A stretch of DNA of 64,000 nt from an uncultured Pelagibacteraceae bacterium (GCA_902539445.1 CACBIY010000001.1:186001-250000), one strand, 5' to 3'; shown: positions 1 through 10,993, numbered from the stretch's first letter. The notes: generated from the letters alone by a model not told the origin. Numbers and translations: made by a program.

Positions 1-2748
1 TGGATAAGCGGCCTCTTCTCTAGAATACTTGTGCGTCCAATTATCTGAAGCTAACTCAGTATCAGTATGAGGAGCGTTTTTAATTGGATTATCAACTTTA
101 TCAAATTTACCAGTTTTAATTAGATCAATTTCTTGTTTAATCTTAATTAAGGTGTCACAAAACCTATCTAGCTCTGACAAGGTCTCACTTTCTGTAGGTT
201 CAATCATCATTGTTCCAGCCACAGGCCAAGACATTGTTGGTGCATGAAAACCAAAATCAATTAATCTTTTTGCGATATCTTCCTCAGTGACACCCGTTTC
301 TGATTTGATTGACCTAATATCAATTATACATTCGTGAGCAACATTACCGTTTGAACCTTTGTATAAGATTGGATAATGATCTTTCAGTCTTTCAGCAATA
401 TAATTTGCATTTAGTATCGCAACTTTAGAAGCTAGTTTTAATCCCTCTGATCCCATCATTTTTATATACATCCAAGAAATTGACAAAATACTTGAGCTTC
501 CCCATGGAGCAGCAGACACAGCTCCAATTCCCGTTGCTGGACCACAATCTTTCACAACAGGATGATTAGGCAAATAAACTTGTAGATGTTTTTTACATGC
601 AATTGGTCCCATACCCGGTCCACCTCCACCATGAGGGATACAAAATGTTTTATGTAAATTTATATGACAAACATCCGGACCAAAATTTCCAGGTTTAGCG
701 ATACCAACTAATGCATTCAAGTTTGCCCCGTCCATATAAACTTGCCCACCATGTTTATGAATTAGTTCACATATATCCATAATTTTTTCTTCAAATACTC
801 CATGAGTAGACGGATATGTGACCATCAAGGCTCCTAAATTTTCTGAATGAAGCTCTGCTTTTTTCTTTAAATCATCAAAATCAACATTACCTTCTTTATC
901 ACAATTAACTACAACCACTTTCATTCCAACCATTTGTGCACTAGCAGGATTGGTTCCGTGTGCAGAGCTTGGTATTAAACATATGTTTCTATTTTTTTCA
1001 CCTCTATCTAAATGATATTTTCTAATTACCATTAGTCCTGCATATTCGCCTTGGGCGCCTGCATTTGGTTGAAGTGAAACTCCCGAAAAACCAGTAATTG
1101 ATCTTAACCAGTTTTTTAAATCGGTGAATAATGTTCTATATCCCTCCATCTGCTCAATAGGTACAAATGGATGGGGCTCAGCTAATTCTCTCCAGGAGAT
1201 AGGTATCATTTCTGCAGTGGCATTTAATTTCATAGTGCAAGAGCCTAATGCTATCATGGTTCTGTTAAGAGCTATATCCTTATCCTCTAACTTTTTAAGG
1301 TATCTGAGCATTTCTGTCTCAGAACGATATGAGTTAAAAACAGGATGTTCTAAATATTTAGAAGTTCTCAGTAAACTTTTTGGTAAATTGGGTAAACTTA
1401 CTGTTGGATCTTCTTTTTTTATGGATTCCGCTGCATTAAAAATTTTTAATAGTTGATTTACTCTATATACATTTTTCTTCTCATCAAAAGAAACGGCAAG
1501 CATCTCAGAGTTTACTTTTCGAATATTAACTTTTTGATTTAAAGCATTTTCATAAATTTGATCAGTCTTTTCTTTGGTAATAATAGTGACAGTATCAAAA
1601 AAGTAATCAGAATATATTTCATATCCAGATTGTTTTATCTTATCAGCAAAATTTTTTGCTAATTGAGAAACTCTCTCAGAAATTTTCTTAATTCCTTCTG
1701 GACCATGATAAATGGCATAGGCTGCTGATACTATAGCTAATAATGCTTGAGCGGTACAAATATTACTTGTAGCTTTGTCTCTTCTGATGTGCTGCTCTCT
1801 AGTCTGTAGTGACAATCTATAAGCCTTGTTTCCATGCCTATCTACTGAAACGCCAACTATTCTACCTGGCATAGATCTTTTGTATTCATCTTTTGTAGCA
1901 AAAAATGCTGCATGTGGTCCTCCATAACCCATTGGAATACCAAATCTTTGTGAGCTACCAACTGCAATATCAGCTCCAAGTTCCCTCGGTGTTTTAAGCT
2001 TTGCAAGCGCAAGAAGATCGCAAGCTAAAATAGCTTTACCATTTTTCTTATGAATTTTGCTTATTGCCTCGCTTGGGTCTTTAATATCTCCCAAAGTTCC
2101 TGGATATTGTAATATTCCACAAACAATATCCTCTTTTAATTGTTCTAAAACTTTATCTTCATTTCCAACAAGAACTTTAAGACCCATAGGCTCTGCTCTA
2201 GTTCTAATAACCTCAATAGTTTGAGGGTGGCAATTTTCAGAGACAAAAACTAAATTACTATCACTTTTATCAAGTCTATAACTTAAACCCATAGCTTCTG
2301 CTGCAGCTGTACCCTCATCCAATAAAGATGCATTTGCAATATCCATTCCTGTAAAATCAACAATCATTTGTTGAAAGTTTAAAAGCATCTCCAGTCTTCC
2401 TTGAGCCACTTCTGGTTGATAAGGCGTATATGATGTGTACCAGCCTGGATTTTCCAATATATTTCTTAAAATTACGTAAGGTGTGTATGTACCATAATAG
2501 CCCATGCCAATAAAATTTGAGTAAATTTCATTTTTTTTAGAAATTGCTTTTAATTTTCTTAATGCTTCGTATTCTGAATTAGAGTCGCCAATATTAAGTT
2601 CTCCCTTAAACTGTATTTTTTCTGGAACAGTATTATTAATTAAATCATCTAATGATTTATAATTTAATTTTTTTAACATTTTAGATTGATCATCTTCAGA
2701 TGGACCAATGTGTCTTTTTATAAAATCTTTTTCAGAATTATGTAACAT
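1..2748 (-). CDS. gcvP: Glycine dehydrogenase (decarboxylating), P protein, C-terminus cut by window edge
   Basis: Not in the ORF track. Reverse-strand reading from ATG at 2748 gives [27 protein letters not shown]... and ...YTSYTPYQPEVAQGRLEMLLNFQQMIVDFTGMDIANASLLDEGTAAAEAM..., typical of GcvP; abuts gcvH. Confidence 0.93.
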   Translation of the reverse strand, partial: MLHNSEKDFIKRHIGPSEDDQSKMLKKLNYKSLDDLINNTVPEKIQFKGELNIGDSNSEYEALRKLKAISKKNEIYSNFIGMGYYGTYTPYVILRNILENPGWYTSYTPYQPEVAQGRLEMLLNFQQMIVDFTGMDIANASLLDEGTAAAEAMGLSYRLDKSDSNLVFVSENCHPQTIEVIRTRAEPMGLKVLVGNEDKVLEQLKEDIVCGILQYPGTLGDIKDPSEAISKIHKKNGKAILACDLLALAKLKTPRELGADIAVGSSQRFGIPMGYGGPHAAFFATKDEYKRSMPGRIVGVSVDRHGNKAYRLSLQTREQHIRRDKATSNICTAQALLAIVSAAYAIYHGPEGIKKISERVSQLAKNFADKIKQSGYEIYSDYFFDTVTIITKEKTDQIYENALNQKVNIRKVNSEMLAVSFDEKKNVYRVNQLLKIFNAAESIKKEDPTVSLPNLPKSLLRTSKYLEHPVFNSYRSETEMLRYLKKLEDKDIALNRTMIALGSCTMKLNATAEMIPISWRELAEPHPFVPIEQMEGYRTLFTDLKNWLRSITGFSGVSLQPNAGAQGEYAGLMVIRKYHLDRGEKNRNICLIPSSAHGTNPASAQMVGMKVVVVNCDKEGNVDFDDLKKKAELHSENLGALMVTYPSTHGVFEEKIMDICELIHKHGGQVYMDGANLNALVGIAKPGNFGPDVCHINLHKTFCIPHGGGGPGMGPIACKKHLQVYLPNHPVVKDCGPATGIGAVSAAPWGSSSILSISWMYIKMMGSEGLKLASKVAILNANYIAERLKDHYPILYKGSNGNVAHECIIDIRSIKSETGVTEEDIAKRLIDFGFHAPTMSWPVAGTMMIEPTESETLSELDRFCDTLIKIKQEIDLIKTGKFDKVDNPIKNAPHTDTELASDNWTHKYSREEAAYP

Positions 2749-3128
2749 TAGGTATTATTCTCCTTTGCAAATTTATCATAGTCATCTTTGTTCATTAAAG
2801 AGTCCATTTCAGATTTATCTTTTATTTTTAATTTAAAGAACCAAGCAGAATTTTCAGGATCTTGATTTATTTTTGATGGATCATCCACAATCTCTTGGTT
2901 TGTATCAACAACTTCACCACTCACTGGAGTATAAACATCGCTTGCAGCTTTAGTAGACTCTACAACTCCTGCTGTTCCATCTTTTTCTACACTAGAACCT
3001 TTTTCTGGAAGCTCTGCAAACACAATATCTCCTAGCATTTCCGTTGCATGCTTTGTTATCCCGATTGTTGCAACATCGCCTTCTAATTTAATCCATTCAT
3101 GCTCTTTAGAATATTTTACTTCACTCAT
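2748..3128 (-). CDS. gcvH: Glycine cleavage system H protein
   Basis: [41 protein letters not shown]; lipoyl-lysine region [18 protein letters not shown]. Confidence 0.97.
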   Translation of the reverse strand: MSEVKYSKEHEWIKLEGDVATIGITKHATEMLGDIVFAELPEKGSSVEKDGTAGVVESTKAASDVYTPVSGEVVDTNQEIVDDPSKINQDPENSAWFFKLKIKDKSEMDSLMNKDDYDKFAKENNT

Positions 3129-4231
3129 TAATTTACTCCTTTTACGTAACTTTTTTTATAAAATGGTAAACTGCAAATGTTTGCTGCATATTTTTTACCT
3201 CGCACCTCTAAGAATACTTTAGTGTTTTTTTTTGAAAATTCATTTTCCACATAGCCCATTGCTACAGGTCCATTTACACTTGGCCCAAATGTACCACTAG
3301 TAATTTCTCCAATATGAACATCTGATTGGTTGAATATTTTTGTTTTTTCTCTAGCAATTATTCTTCCCTCAGGTTTAATCCCAACTCTTATTTTGCTGAC
3401 ACCATCATTTAATTGTTTAATAATTATGTCCGAACCAATAAAGTCACCTTTGGAAATTCTTTCTTTTGAAATTGCCCATTTCAAATTCGCTTCAACTGGA
3501 GTTTTATCTTTATCAAGGTCATGACCATACAAGCATAAACCAGCTTCTAATCTTAGAGTATCTCTTGCTCCTAAGCCTGCTAATTTAGATCCTTTATTAA
3601 TTAATTCTCTGGTCAATTTATCCGCGTAATTGTTTAGAATTGATATTTCAAAACCATCTTCACCTGTATACCCAGATCGAGTAATGTATACTTTCTGATT
3701 ATCAAATAAGAACCAGTTTCCAGACATAAAATTTAAATCTTTTACCCCATCAACAACTTCATTTAAAATTTGTGATGATTTAGGTCCCTGAATTGCTATT
3801 AAAGATCTATTTTCATCCAAAACCATTTTGTACTTTTCTTTTAAAAGTTCCTTTAAAATTTTAAAATCATTGTCTTTACACGCTGCATTAAGAATTATTA
3901 AAAAACCTTCATCAATTTTTGTAATGATTAAATCATCTTGTATCCCAGCATCTTTATCCATTAGGAAGCTGTATTTAGAATGATTTAGTTTCAAATTTTT
4001 CAAATCTAATGGAAAAATTTTTTCTAAATCTTTAATTAATTCATCGCTACCATAAATAAATAATTGACCCATATGTGAAACATCAAAAATACCAGAGTGA
4101 TTTCTTGTGAATTTATGCTCCTCTACAATACCTTCAGAATATTGGATTGGCATATGATAACCCGCAAATTCAACAAACTTTGCGTTACAATCTTGATGTA
4201 ATTGGTAAAGCGATGTTTTTTTTGTTCCCAT
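3128..4231 (-). CDS. gcvT: Glycine cleavage system T protein (aminomethyltransferase)
   Basis: Protein sequence ([31 protein letters not shown]) and operon context. Confidence 0.96.
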   Translation of the reverse strand: MGTKKTSLYQLHQDCNAKFVEFAGYHMPIQYSEGIVEEHKFTRNHSGIFDVSHMGQLFIYGSDELIKDLEKIFPLDLKNLKLNHSKYSFLMDKDAGIQDDLIITKIDEGFLIILNAACKDNDFKILKELLKEKYKMVLDENRSLIAIQGPKSSQILNEVVDGVKDLNFMSGNWFLFDNQKVYITRSGYTGEDGFEISILNNYADKLTRELINKGSKLAGLGARDTLRLEAGLCLYGHDLDKDKTPVEANLKWAISKERISKGDFIGSDIIIKQLNDGVSKIRVGIKPEGRIIAREKTKIFNQSDVHIGEITSGTFGPSVNGPVAMGYVENEFSKKNTKVFLEVRGKKYAANICSLPFYKKSYVKGVN

Positions 4232-4244
4232 ATTAACTCTTTAT

Positions 4245-4392
4245 ACCCATCTGTATATTTGCCTGAGAGTTTTGCTCCTTCGGCGAGAATTAAATCTCTT
4301 TCCAGAGTTAATATGTTACGGTCCTTTTTGCCTGAGAGATTCCTGGGCGGTTGCTCCTTCGGCGCTACGATAATCTGTAGTCTCTCCCGTGA
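4245..4392 (-). promoter_or_regulatory. Tandem glycine riboswitch upstream of gcvT
   Basis: Two aptamer-like copies on the minus strand, each with GCCGAAGGAGCAA...CTCTCAGGCAAA; located directly 5' of gcvT-gcvH-gcvP. Confidence 0.92.
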
Positions 4393-4421
4393 AACAATAG
4401 TCCTATAAGTGACATAAAATG

Positions 4422-5300
4422 TCAATTGGAAACGATTGCCTTGGGCTTTTTTAAAAGTGTGTAAAACTGTAGTAATACAGCAAAAAGTATTATTGCTCCT
4501 CCTATCAATCCATACAATGAGGGTATTTCGTTTACAAAAAGAAAAGCCCAAACAGGACCAAGAACGGATTCAGATAGCATTATTATTCCAACCATCGCAG
4601 AAGGAGTTGTTCTTGCACCAATTGTTATAAATATAAAACCGAAACCTATTTGAAAAAATCCTGCCAAAAAACCTAAAAAAATATCATGAGGTGAAATCAT
4701 TATTGTAGGTGAAAGTGATAAACCAATAAGACATGAACTTATACCTGCAACAAACTGTGCTGGGACCATGTCAACTGATGGAAATTTTCTAACGATCATT
4801 ATTAAAACTGCAAAAGTAATTGGCATTGTGAAAGCTGCTAAATTTCCAGATAATTCTCCTGGAGATAATGAATTTCCAACCATCAACAGCACTCCTGATA
4901 TTGCTAAAATAATTGAAATTAACGTAATTAAATTAATTTTTTCTTTTAAGAAAAAAAAACCAAATATAGCTAAAAATAAGATTTGAAGTGATATGATGAA
5001 ATTAGTATTAGCAACAGTGGTGTTATACATGGCAAAAACATAACCACAGAAACCAATAGATAATATTAATCCACCAATAAAACCTGGTAATCCAGAGTCA
5101 TAAAACGATTTTAAAACTTTGCTTTTGTAAGTGATAATTAAAAAAGTTAAAACCGTAAGAGAGAAGAATAAGGATCTCCAAAATAATATCTGCCACAATG
5201 TTGCTCCCTCAAAAGATTTTACTATAAGTCCACCAAAACTTAAACTAAGAGCGCCAAAAAATATCAGTAATGGACCGGGTAAACTTTTTAAAATATTCAT
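4422..5300 (-). CDS. DMT superfamily (EamA) transporter
   Basis: About 10 hydrophobic segments, EamA-like repeats (LGPVWAFLFVNEIPSLYGLIGGAIIL). Confidence 0.85.
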   Translation of the reverse strand: MNILKSLPGPLLIFFGALSLSFGGLIVKSFEGATLWQILFWRSLFFSLTVLTFLIITYKSKVLKSFYDSGLPGFIGGLILSIGFCGYVFAMYNTTVANTNFIISLQILFLAIFGFFFLKEKINLITLISIILAISGVLLMVGNSLSPGELSGNLAAFTMPITFAVLIMIVRKFPSVDMVPAQFVAGISSCLIGLSLSPTIMISPHDIFLGFLAGFFQIGFGFIFITIGARTTPSAMVGIIMLSESVLGPVWAFLFVNEIPSLYGLIGGAIILFAVLLQFYTLLKKPKAIVSN

Positions 5301-6244
5301 TAAATTTGTGAAATTAAATTTTGAGTCTCTAAGTCATACAATTTAAAAAGAGTTTCTGCACTACTTAAATCGACCTCCTGAAATTTGACTTTTGAGCCAG
5401 GAGTTAATTGAACCAATTTGTCATAATCGGCACTCACAACGACACCGATTTTAGGATACCCCCCTATAGTACCATGATCTGAGAGCATGATTATTGGATT
5501 ACCATCAGCCGGCACTTGTATCACGCCCTTAATTAAGCCTTCAGATCTAATATTAGTATCAACTATATTTTCTATTTTTTTTCCCTCTAATCTCATTCCC
5601 ATACGATCGGATAATTTAGAGACTTTAAACTCATTTTTAAAAAAAATTTTCTTACCCTCTTCAGAAAAATAATTAAAATTTGTTCCTTTAATTACTCTAA
5701 TATTTTCTATTTTTGTATTAACATAATTTAATTTTCTATTCACGAAGTTATTATTAATTTCTTTGATCGTAATTTTTTGGTTATCAGATAATTTTTCTCC
5801 ATTGTTAGATCCTATCTTTGCTTTAGTATTAGTTGAACAACTAGACCATTGAAATTTTAAATCAAATTTACCACTGATTGCTAGATATCCATAAACGGAT
5901 TTATTAGTTGATAAAATATCTAACTCGTCATCATTTTCTAAAATGAGTGATTGATAACATTCTCCATCAATTAAATTGTCACCTTTTTTAATTTTGAAAC
6001 TGACATCACCAGTAATAGCAATATTAATTTTATCTCCATGATATTTCAAATTAGGACCTTGATAAGCAAATTCTATCACTGGATCATTATCATTGTTACC
6101 AGTAAGTTTATTAGCCAATAAATAATTTCTATTATCCATAGCTCCACTGAATGGGATACCTATATGATAAAGATTATTTCTTCCAAGATCTTGGAAAGTT
6201 GAATTAATACCAGCCCTTATGATTTCAAAATAATTTTTATTCAT
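5300..6244 (-). CDS. pxpC: 5-oxoprolinase subunit C / biotin-dependent carboxyltransferase family (KipA-like)
   Basis: FEIIRAGINSTFQDLGRNNLYHIGIPFSGAMD...; IIMLSDHGTIGGYPKIGVV; adjacent to KipI- and LamB/YcsF-like genes. Confidence 0.88.
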   Translation of the reverse strand: MNKNYFEIIRAGINSTFQDLGRNNLYHIGIPFSGAMDNRNYLLANKLTGNNDNDPVIEFAYQGPNLKYHGDKINIAITGDVSFKIKKGDNLIDGECYQSLILENDDELDILSTNKSVYGYLAISGKFDLKFQWSSCSTNTKAKIGSNNGEKLSDNQKITIKEINNNFVNRKLNYVNTKIENIRVIKGTNFNYFSEEGKKIFFKNEFKVSKLSDRMGMRLEGKKIENIVDTNIRSEGLIKGVIQVPADGNPIIMLSDHGTIGGYPKIGVVVSADYDKLVQLTPGSKVKFQEVDLSSAETLFKLYDLETQNLISQI

Positions 6245-6911
6245 GATAATTTTGATATTTTTCTTTACTAATTCTTTTGAATGTAACTAAATCGCCCGGA
6301 TTAATTAAATTGGGCTCTTTTTCTTTGGTGCTATCAAAAATATTTAATGGAGTATTTCCAATGATATTCCATCCTCCTGGGCTTTCAAAAGTGTAGATAT
6401 TGGCAAATTGCTCAGTCAAACCAATTGAACCCTTTGGCACTTTAACCCTTGGGGTATCAAGACGTTTTGCCCTAAGATTTTCATCTAAATCTCCAAGAAA
6501 AGGCATTCCTGCGATAAAACCTGTCATATAGCAAAAAAATTCTTTTTCAAAAAAACTCTCGTATATTTTTTCCTCTTTCATCTTAAGTTTTTCTTCTAAT
6601 CTTTTTATGTCTAAAGAAAATTCTTTTTCACAACAGACAGGAATTTCAAATCTTTTGTTTTGTATGCTATCGCCTTTAATAATTTCTAAATTATCAATTG
6701 CTTTTTTAAGTTTATTAAAATTAATTTTTTTAAGATCAAAAGAAATAATTAATTTATTATAAGATGGGGTAATATTATTCACCCCTGCAATATTTTTTTT
6801 TTGAATAGTTTTAAAATATTTGATTACTTGTGTGTTAATGTCTTTATTTACCTCTTTACCAAAATCACAATATAAAGCTGCGTCACCAAGATTTGATATA
6901 TTTTTTATCAT
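6237..6911 (-). CDS. pxpB: 5-oxoprolinase subunit B (KipI-like)
   Basis: GDAALYCDFG; FCYMTGFIAGMPFLGDL; TPRVKVPKGSIGLTEQFANIYTFESPGGWNIIGNTP. Confidence 0.9.
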   Translation of the reverse strand: MIKNISNLGDAALYCDFGKEVNKDINTQVIKYFKTIQKKNIAGVNNITPSYNKLIISFDLKKINFNKLKKAIDNLEIIKGDSIQNKRFEIPVCCEKEFSLDIKRLEEKLKMKEEKIYESFFEKEFFCYMTGFIAGMPFLGDLDENLRAKRLDTPRVKVPKGSIGLTEQFANIYTFESPGGWNIIGNTPLNIFDSTKEKEPNLINPGDLVTFKRISKEKYQNYHE

Positions 6912-6932
6912 GCCATGTTATACTGAAGAATA

Positions 6933-7712
6933 ATGAGTATTGAAATTAATATAAATTGTGATTTAGGCGAAAAATCTAAACATCATTCTAACAAGCATGA
7001 TCCTGACTTACTTGAAATAGTTAATTCAGCAAATATAGCATGTGGTTATCATGCAGGTGACGAGGAAACTATGAATCAAGTTGTAGAAATATCAAAAAAA
7101 AATGGTGTCAGTATTGGTGCACATCCATCTTTTAATGATCCTGAAAATTTTGGAAGAGAACGAATGAATTTATCCTCTTCTGAATTAGAAAAATTAATAA
7201 TTGATCAATATGAAATTCTTCAAACAATTTCGTCTAACCATGGTGAAAATGTAACTCATATAAAACCACATGGAGCTTTAAATAATATGGCATGTGAAGA
7301 TATTGATTTAGCAATGACTTTAGCAAAAGTAATTAAAAGAATAAATCCAGACTTAATTTATTTAGTGCCAACTGGATCTAAAATGGAACAAGCTGCTAAA
7401 AAATTAGATATGAAAATTGCTTGTGAAATATTTGCTGACAGAAATTATGAGGATAATGGAAATCTTGTATCAAGAAAAAAACCTCATGCTTTAATCACTG
7501 ACCCAGAACAAGCAAAAAAACATGTATTAAAAATGGTGCAAACTCAGTCACTTAATTGTCACAGTGGAAAACAAATACCTTGTGAAATCGACTCTGTATG
7601 TATACATGGCGATAATATTAGTTCTTTGGAAACAGCTAAATCTATAAGAAAAAATTTACTGGATAACGGACTAAAATTAGAAACATTAAACAAAATGAAA
7701 AAATTTATATGA
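6933..7712 (+). CDS. pxpA: 5-oxoprolinase subunit A (LamB/YcsF family)
   Basis: ININCDLGE; SANIACGYHAGDEETM; GAHPSFNDPENFGRERM; IKPHGALNN. Confidence 0.93.
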   Translation: MSIEININCDLGEKSKHHSNKHDPDLLEIVNSANIACGYHAGDEETMNQVVEISKKNGVSIGAHPSFNDPENFGRERMNLSSSELEKLIIDQYEILQTISSNHGENVTHIKPHGALNNMACEDIDLAMTLAKVIKRINPDLIYLVPTGSKMEQAAKKLDMKIACEIFADRNYEDNGNLVSRKKPHALITDPEQAKKHVLKMVQTQSLNCHSGKQIPCEIDSVCIHGDNISSLETAKSIRKNLLDNGLKLETLNKMKKFI

Positions 7713-8197
7713 TTAAAAATTTACTTATTTCTCTAATTATATCTACTTTGGTTATCTCAAGCTCATATGCTGCAGGATCGAGCGATAGTGGTTCATCTAA
7801 AACTAAAACAAAATATGATATGGCTGTTACACATATTAAAGCAGCAAAAAACTTTGAAAAAAAGGATAAGTTAGAAAAAGCAAAAAAAAGTTATTTGAAA
7901 GCACAAAAATTATTGGTTCAGTCTAACAAAAATTTTCCAAATAAAGCTGATACATTAAATTATCTTGGTTTTACAACTCGAAAGCTTGGTGATTTTGAAA
8001 ATGGTGAAAAATTTTATTTACAGGGATTAAAAATTGATCCAAAGCATATAGGTATAAATGAATACCTTGGTGAATTATATGTAGCCACAAATAGACACAA
8101 TCTTGCAGTTGAGAGACTTGAAGTTTTAAAAAGTTGTAATTGTAAAGAGTATGACCAGTTAAAAGCAGTTATTGCTGGTGAAAAATCAAAATATTAA
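7709..8197 (+). CDS. Exported tetratricopeptide-repeat protein
   Basis: Signal peptide (LLISLIISTLVISSSYA) and TPR-like KADTLNYLGFTTRKLGDFENGEKFYLQGLKIDPKHIGINEYLGELY. Confidence 0.8.
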   Translation: MIKNLLISLIISTLVISSSYAAGSSDSGSSKTKTKYDMAVTHIKAAKNFEKKDKLEKAKKSYLKAQKLLVQSNKNFPNKADTLNYLGFTTRKLGDFENGEKFYLQGLKIDPKHIGINEYLGELYVATNRHNLAVERLEVLKSCNCKEYDQLKAVIAGEKSKY

Positions 8198-8257
8198 TTA
8201 CTAGTAATAGACAACAGAAATCTAACAATTATAATTGTTTTTTAAAATAATATTACC

Positions 8258-8869
8258 TTGTTAGAAGAATCACTCATACTCTTACAGATCATTTTCATTG
8301 ATATTATCTTAGCTGCAGATAATGCAATCATAATTGGTTTAATCGCTGCAAATTTTGTACCTAAAAATAGAAAATTAATTATTTTTTGGGGTGTAGTTGG
8401 TGCACTTGTTTTTAAAGTTTTATTCGCTATTTTTGCTACTTACCTTTTTCAATTTTATTGGGTTAAAATAATTGGTGGTCTTCTTTTAATCTGGATTGTT
8501 AATGACCTTCGAAAAGATTTATTTGAAATTAAAAAAATTAAATCACCTACTAAAAAATCAAAAGAACCCTCATTTATTAAAAGTATTTATAAAGTCCTTT
8601 TTGCAGATATAACGATTAGTTTTGATAACGTCATTGGTGTTGTGGGTGCTGCAAAAGGAAATTTTGGTTACATGATGTTTGGACTGATCTTGTCAGTTAT
8701 TTTGACTGGTGCATTAGCTACATATTTAGCAAATTATATTCAAAGACATCTTTGGATTGCCTATGTTGGTTTAGGTTTCATCTTACTTGTTGCTTTACAG
8801 TTGATTATTGGTGGATTAAATGATTATGGTGTTTTATCAATTAATGAAACCTTTAAAAAATACTTCTAA
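8258..8869 (+). CDS. TerC/YjbE-family integral membrane protein (TTG start)
   Basis: IIFIDIILAADNAIIIGL and ADITISFDNVIGVVGAAKGN match TerC-type repeats. Confidence 0.85.
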   Translation: MLEESLILLQIIFIDIILAADNAIIIGLIAANFVPKNRKLIIFWGVVGALVFKVLFAIFATYLFQFYWVKIIGGLLLIWIVNDLRKDLFEIKKIKSPTKKSKEPSFIKSIYKVLFADITISFDNVIGVVGAAKGNFGYMMFGLILSVILTGALATYLANYIQRHLWIAYVGLGFILLVALQLIIGGLNDYGVLSINETFKKYF

Positions 8870-8878
8870 TCAAAAAAA

Positions 8879-9736
8879 TTGCCACTAAAACACTTATTCA
8901 TTTTAATCTTTATAATGATAGCTCATGGAAGTGCGTTTCCTGTAGCTAAGTTGGCTCTTAATAATTCTGTTCCACCCATCTTAATGGCTTCATTAAGAAT
9001 GGGATTAGTCTTTTTATTACTAATACCTTTTTGGAAATTTAAATTACCAAATAAAAAATTTTTTAAACCATTGATTTTATTTTCGATATCTATGGGTGTT
9101 TTAGTTTATGTATTTATGAATCTATCATTATTTCATTCCTCAATAATTGCTCCTATAATTTTAGGATCTCAACTTGCGATACCATTCGGAATACTTGCAA
9201 GTGCATTTGTACTAAATGAAAATATTAGTAAAAATAAATGGATTTTGATTTTTACATCCTTTCTTGGAATAGTTATAATTTTTTTTGATCCTAAATTAAC
9301 AGAAAACTATTTAGGTTTGTTTTTTGCCAGTCTTATGGCTTTGTTTTTTGGACTTGCGCAAGTTTATTCTAGGCAACTAAAAGAGCTGCCAATAAGTATG
9401 ATAAATGCTAGCACGGGTATTTTTGGTTTTATAATACTTATAATTATCTCACTTTTTATTGAGGGTAATGTTCAAGACAATATTGAGCAAATAAATTTTG
9501 AATCATGGATGCTTATATCTTATCAAGCAGTGATAGTATCTTTATGTGCACACCTGCTGATGTTTTATCTCTATAAATTTTATACTGTCGGTAAGATTTT
9601 TCCTTTTTACTCCCTCTTTCCAATATTTGGAATTATTCTTACTTATCTAGTTTTTGGTGAAGTGCCCACTATTTTGTTCATATTGGGTGGTATAATTGTA
9701 ATTACTTCAGTGTTTTTTTTACACAAAATTAAATAA
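8879..9736 (+). CDS. DMT superfamily (EamA) transporter (TTG start)
   Basis: Hydrophobic segments with EamA character (HGSAFPVAKLALNNSVPP; LAQVYSRQLKE). Confidence 0.82.
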   Translation: MPLKHLFILIFIMIAHGSAFPVAKLALNNSVPPILMASLRMGLVFLLLIPFWKFKLPNKKFFKPLILFSISMGVLVYVFMNLSLFHSSIIAPIILGSQLAIPFGILASAFVLNENISKNKWILIFTSFLGIVIIFFDPKLTENYLGLFFASLMALFFGLAQVYSRQLKELPISMINASTGIFGFIILIIISLFIEGNVQDNIEQINFESWMLISYQAVIVSLCAHLLMFYLYKFYTVGKIFPFYSLFPIFGIILTYLVFGEVPTILFILGGIIVITSVFFLHKIK

Positions 9737-9811
9737 TTTGCTTATTGCAACTTTTTATAAATCAGATTTAATTTGGTTTTTAAAAATTGTTAACAATAAA
9801 AGAGGATAATA

Positions 9812-10993
9812 ATGAAAAAACTATTTGTGGCTGCATTTATATTTGTTTCTACTTTTACAACAAATGTTTTTGCAGAAGTAAAAATGGGAATTATATTAGG
9901 ATTTACTGGTCCGATTGAGTCCCTTACACCAGCAATGGCAGCATCTGCTGAGCTTGCTTTTAAAGAAGCATCAGATTCTGGATCATTACTTGGTGGTGAA
10001 AAAATTTCAGTTGTAAGAGCAGATTCAACTTGTGTTGACTCAGCGGCAGCAACAGCAGCAGCCGAAGGTGTTATTGCACAAGGTGTTGCAGCAATTATGG
10101 GAGCTGACTGTTCAGGTGTGACAGGTGCGATTGCATCTAATGTTGCAGTACCAAACGGTGTTGTAATGATTTCACCTTCAGCAACATCTCCAGGTTTAAC
10201 AACTCTTGATGATAAAGGATACTTCTTTAGAACAGCTCCTTCGGATGCAAGAGGTGGCCAAATCTTAGCTGATGTTACTAAAGACAGAAAAATTAAAAGT
10301 GTAGCAATTACTTATACTAATAACGACTATGGAAAAGGTTTAGCAGATGTTTATAAAGCAGCTGTTGAAGCTCATGGTATTAAAGTTACTACAGTAACTG
10401 CTCACGAAGATGGTAAAGCAGACTATTCATCTGAAGTGGCAACACTTGCTTCAGCAGGTGGTGATGCAGTAGCTGTAATTGGTTACTTAGACCAAGGTGG
10501 TAAAGGTATTATCCAGGCATCTTTAGATTCGGGTGCATTTGATAGATTTATTTTATCAGATGGTATGATCGGTCAATCTTTAGTTGATGCATTTGGAAAA
10601 GATTTGAACAAATCTTTTGGTTCATTACCTGGTTCAACTGGAAAAGGAGCTGGAGTATTTGCTAAAGTTGCAAGTGCTGCTGGTATAGATAGTTCTGGTC
10701 CATACACAGGAGAATCTTATGATGCTGCTGCTTTAATAGTTTTAGCTATGCAAGCAGGTAACTCAGCTGACAGAGCTTCAATTGCAAAAAATGTAATGGA
10801 TGTTGCTAATGGTCCTGGAACAAAGATCTATCCAGGTCAGCTTAAAAAAGGTTTAGATTTATTAGCTAAAGGTAAAAAAGTTGACTACGAAGGTGCAACT
10901 GGAGTTACTTTTACTAGCGTCGGTGAAGCTGAAGGTTCTTTCTTAGAACAAGAAGTTAAAGGCGGAAAATTCAAAACTAAAAAACAAAGATAA
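9812..10993 (+). CDS. Branched-chain amino-acid-type ABC transporter, periplasmic substrate-binding protein (LivK-like)
   Basis: Signal peptide, GIILGFTGPIESLTPAMAASAELAFKEA, YGKGLADVYKAAVEAHG; next to liv permease/ATPase genes. Confidence 0.9.
   Translation: MKKLFVAAFIFVSTFTTNVFAEVKMGIILGFTGPIESLTPAMAASAELAFKEASDSGSLLGGEKISVVRADSTCVDSAAATAAAEGVIAQGVAAIMGADCSGVTGAIASNVAVPNGVVMISPSATSPGLTTLDDKGYFFRTAPSDARGGQILADVTKDRKIKSVAITYTNNDYGKGLADVYKAAVEAHGIKVTTVTAHEDGKADYSSEVATLASAGGDAVAVIGYLDQGGKGIIQASLDSGAFDRFILSDGMIGQSLVDAFGKDLNKSFGSLPGSTGKGAGVFAKVASAAGIDSSGPYTGESYDAAALIVLAMQAGNSADRASIAKNVMDVANGPGTKIYPGQLKKGLDLLAKGKKVDYEGATGVTFTSVGEAEGSFLEQEVKGGKFKTKKQR

Noticed and set aside
1124-1456. 110-aa plus-strand ORF
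   Set aside because: Antisense to gcvP coding sequence, which is clearly supported on the minus strand.
4123-4551. 142-aa ORF overlapping gcvT and the glycine riboswitch
   Set aside because: Runs through the riboswitch and overlaps gcvT and the DMT gene in another frame; no recognisable protein character.
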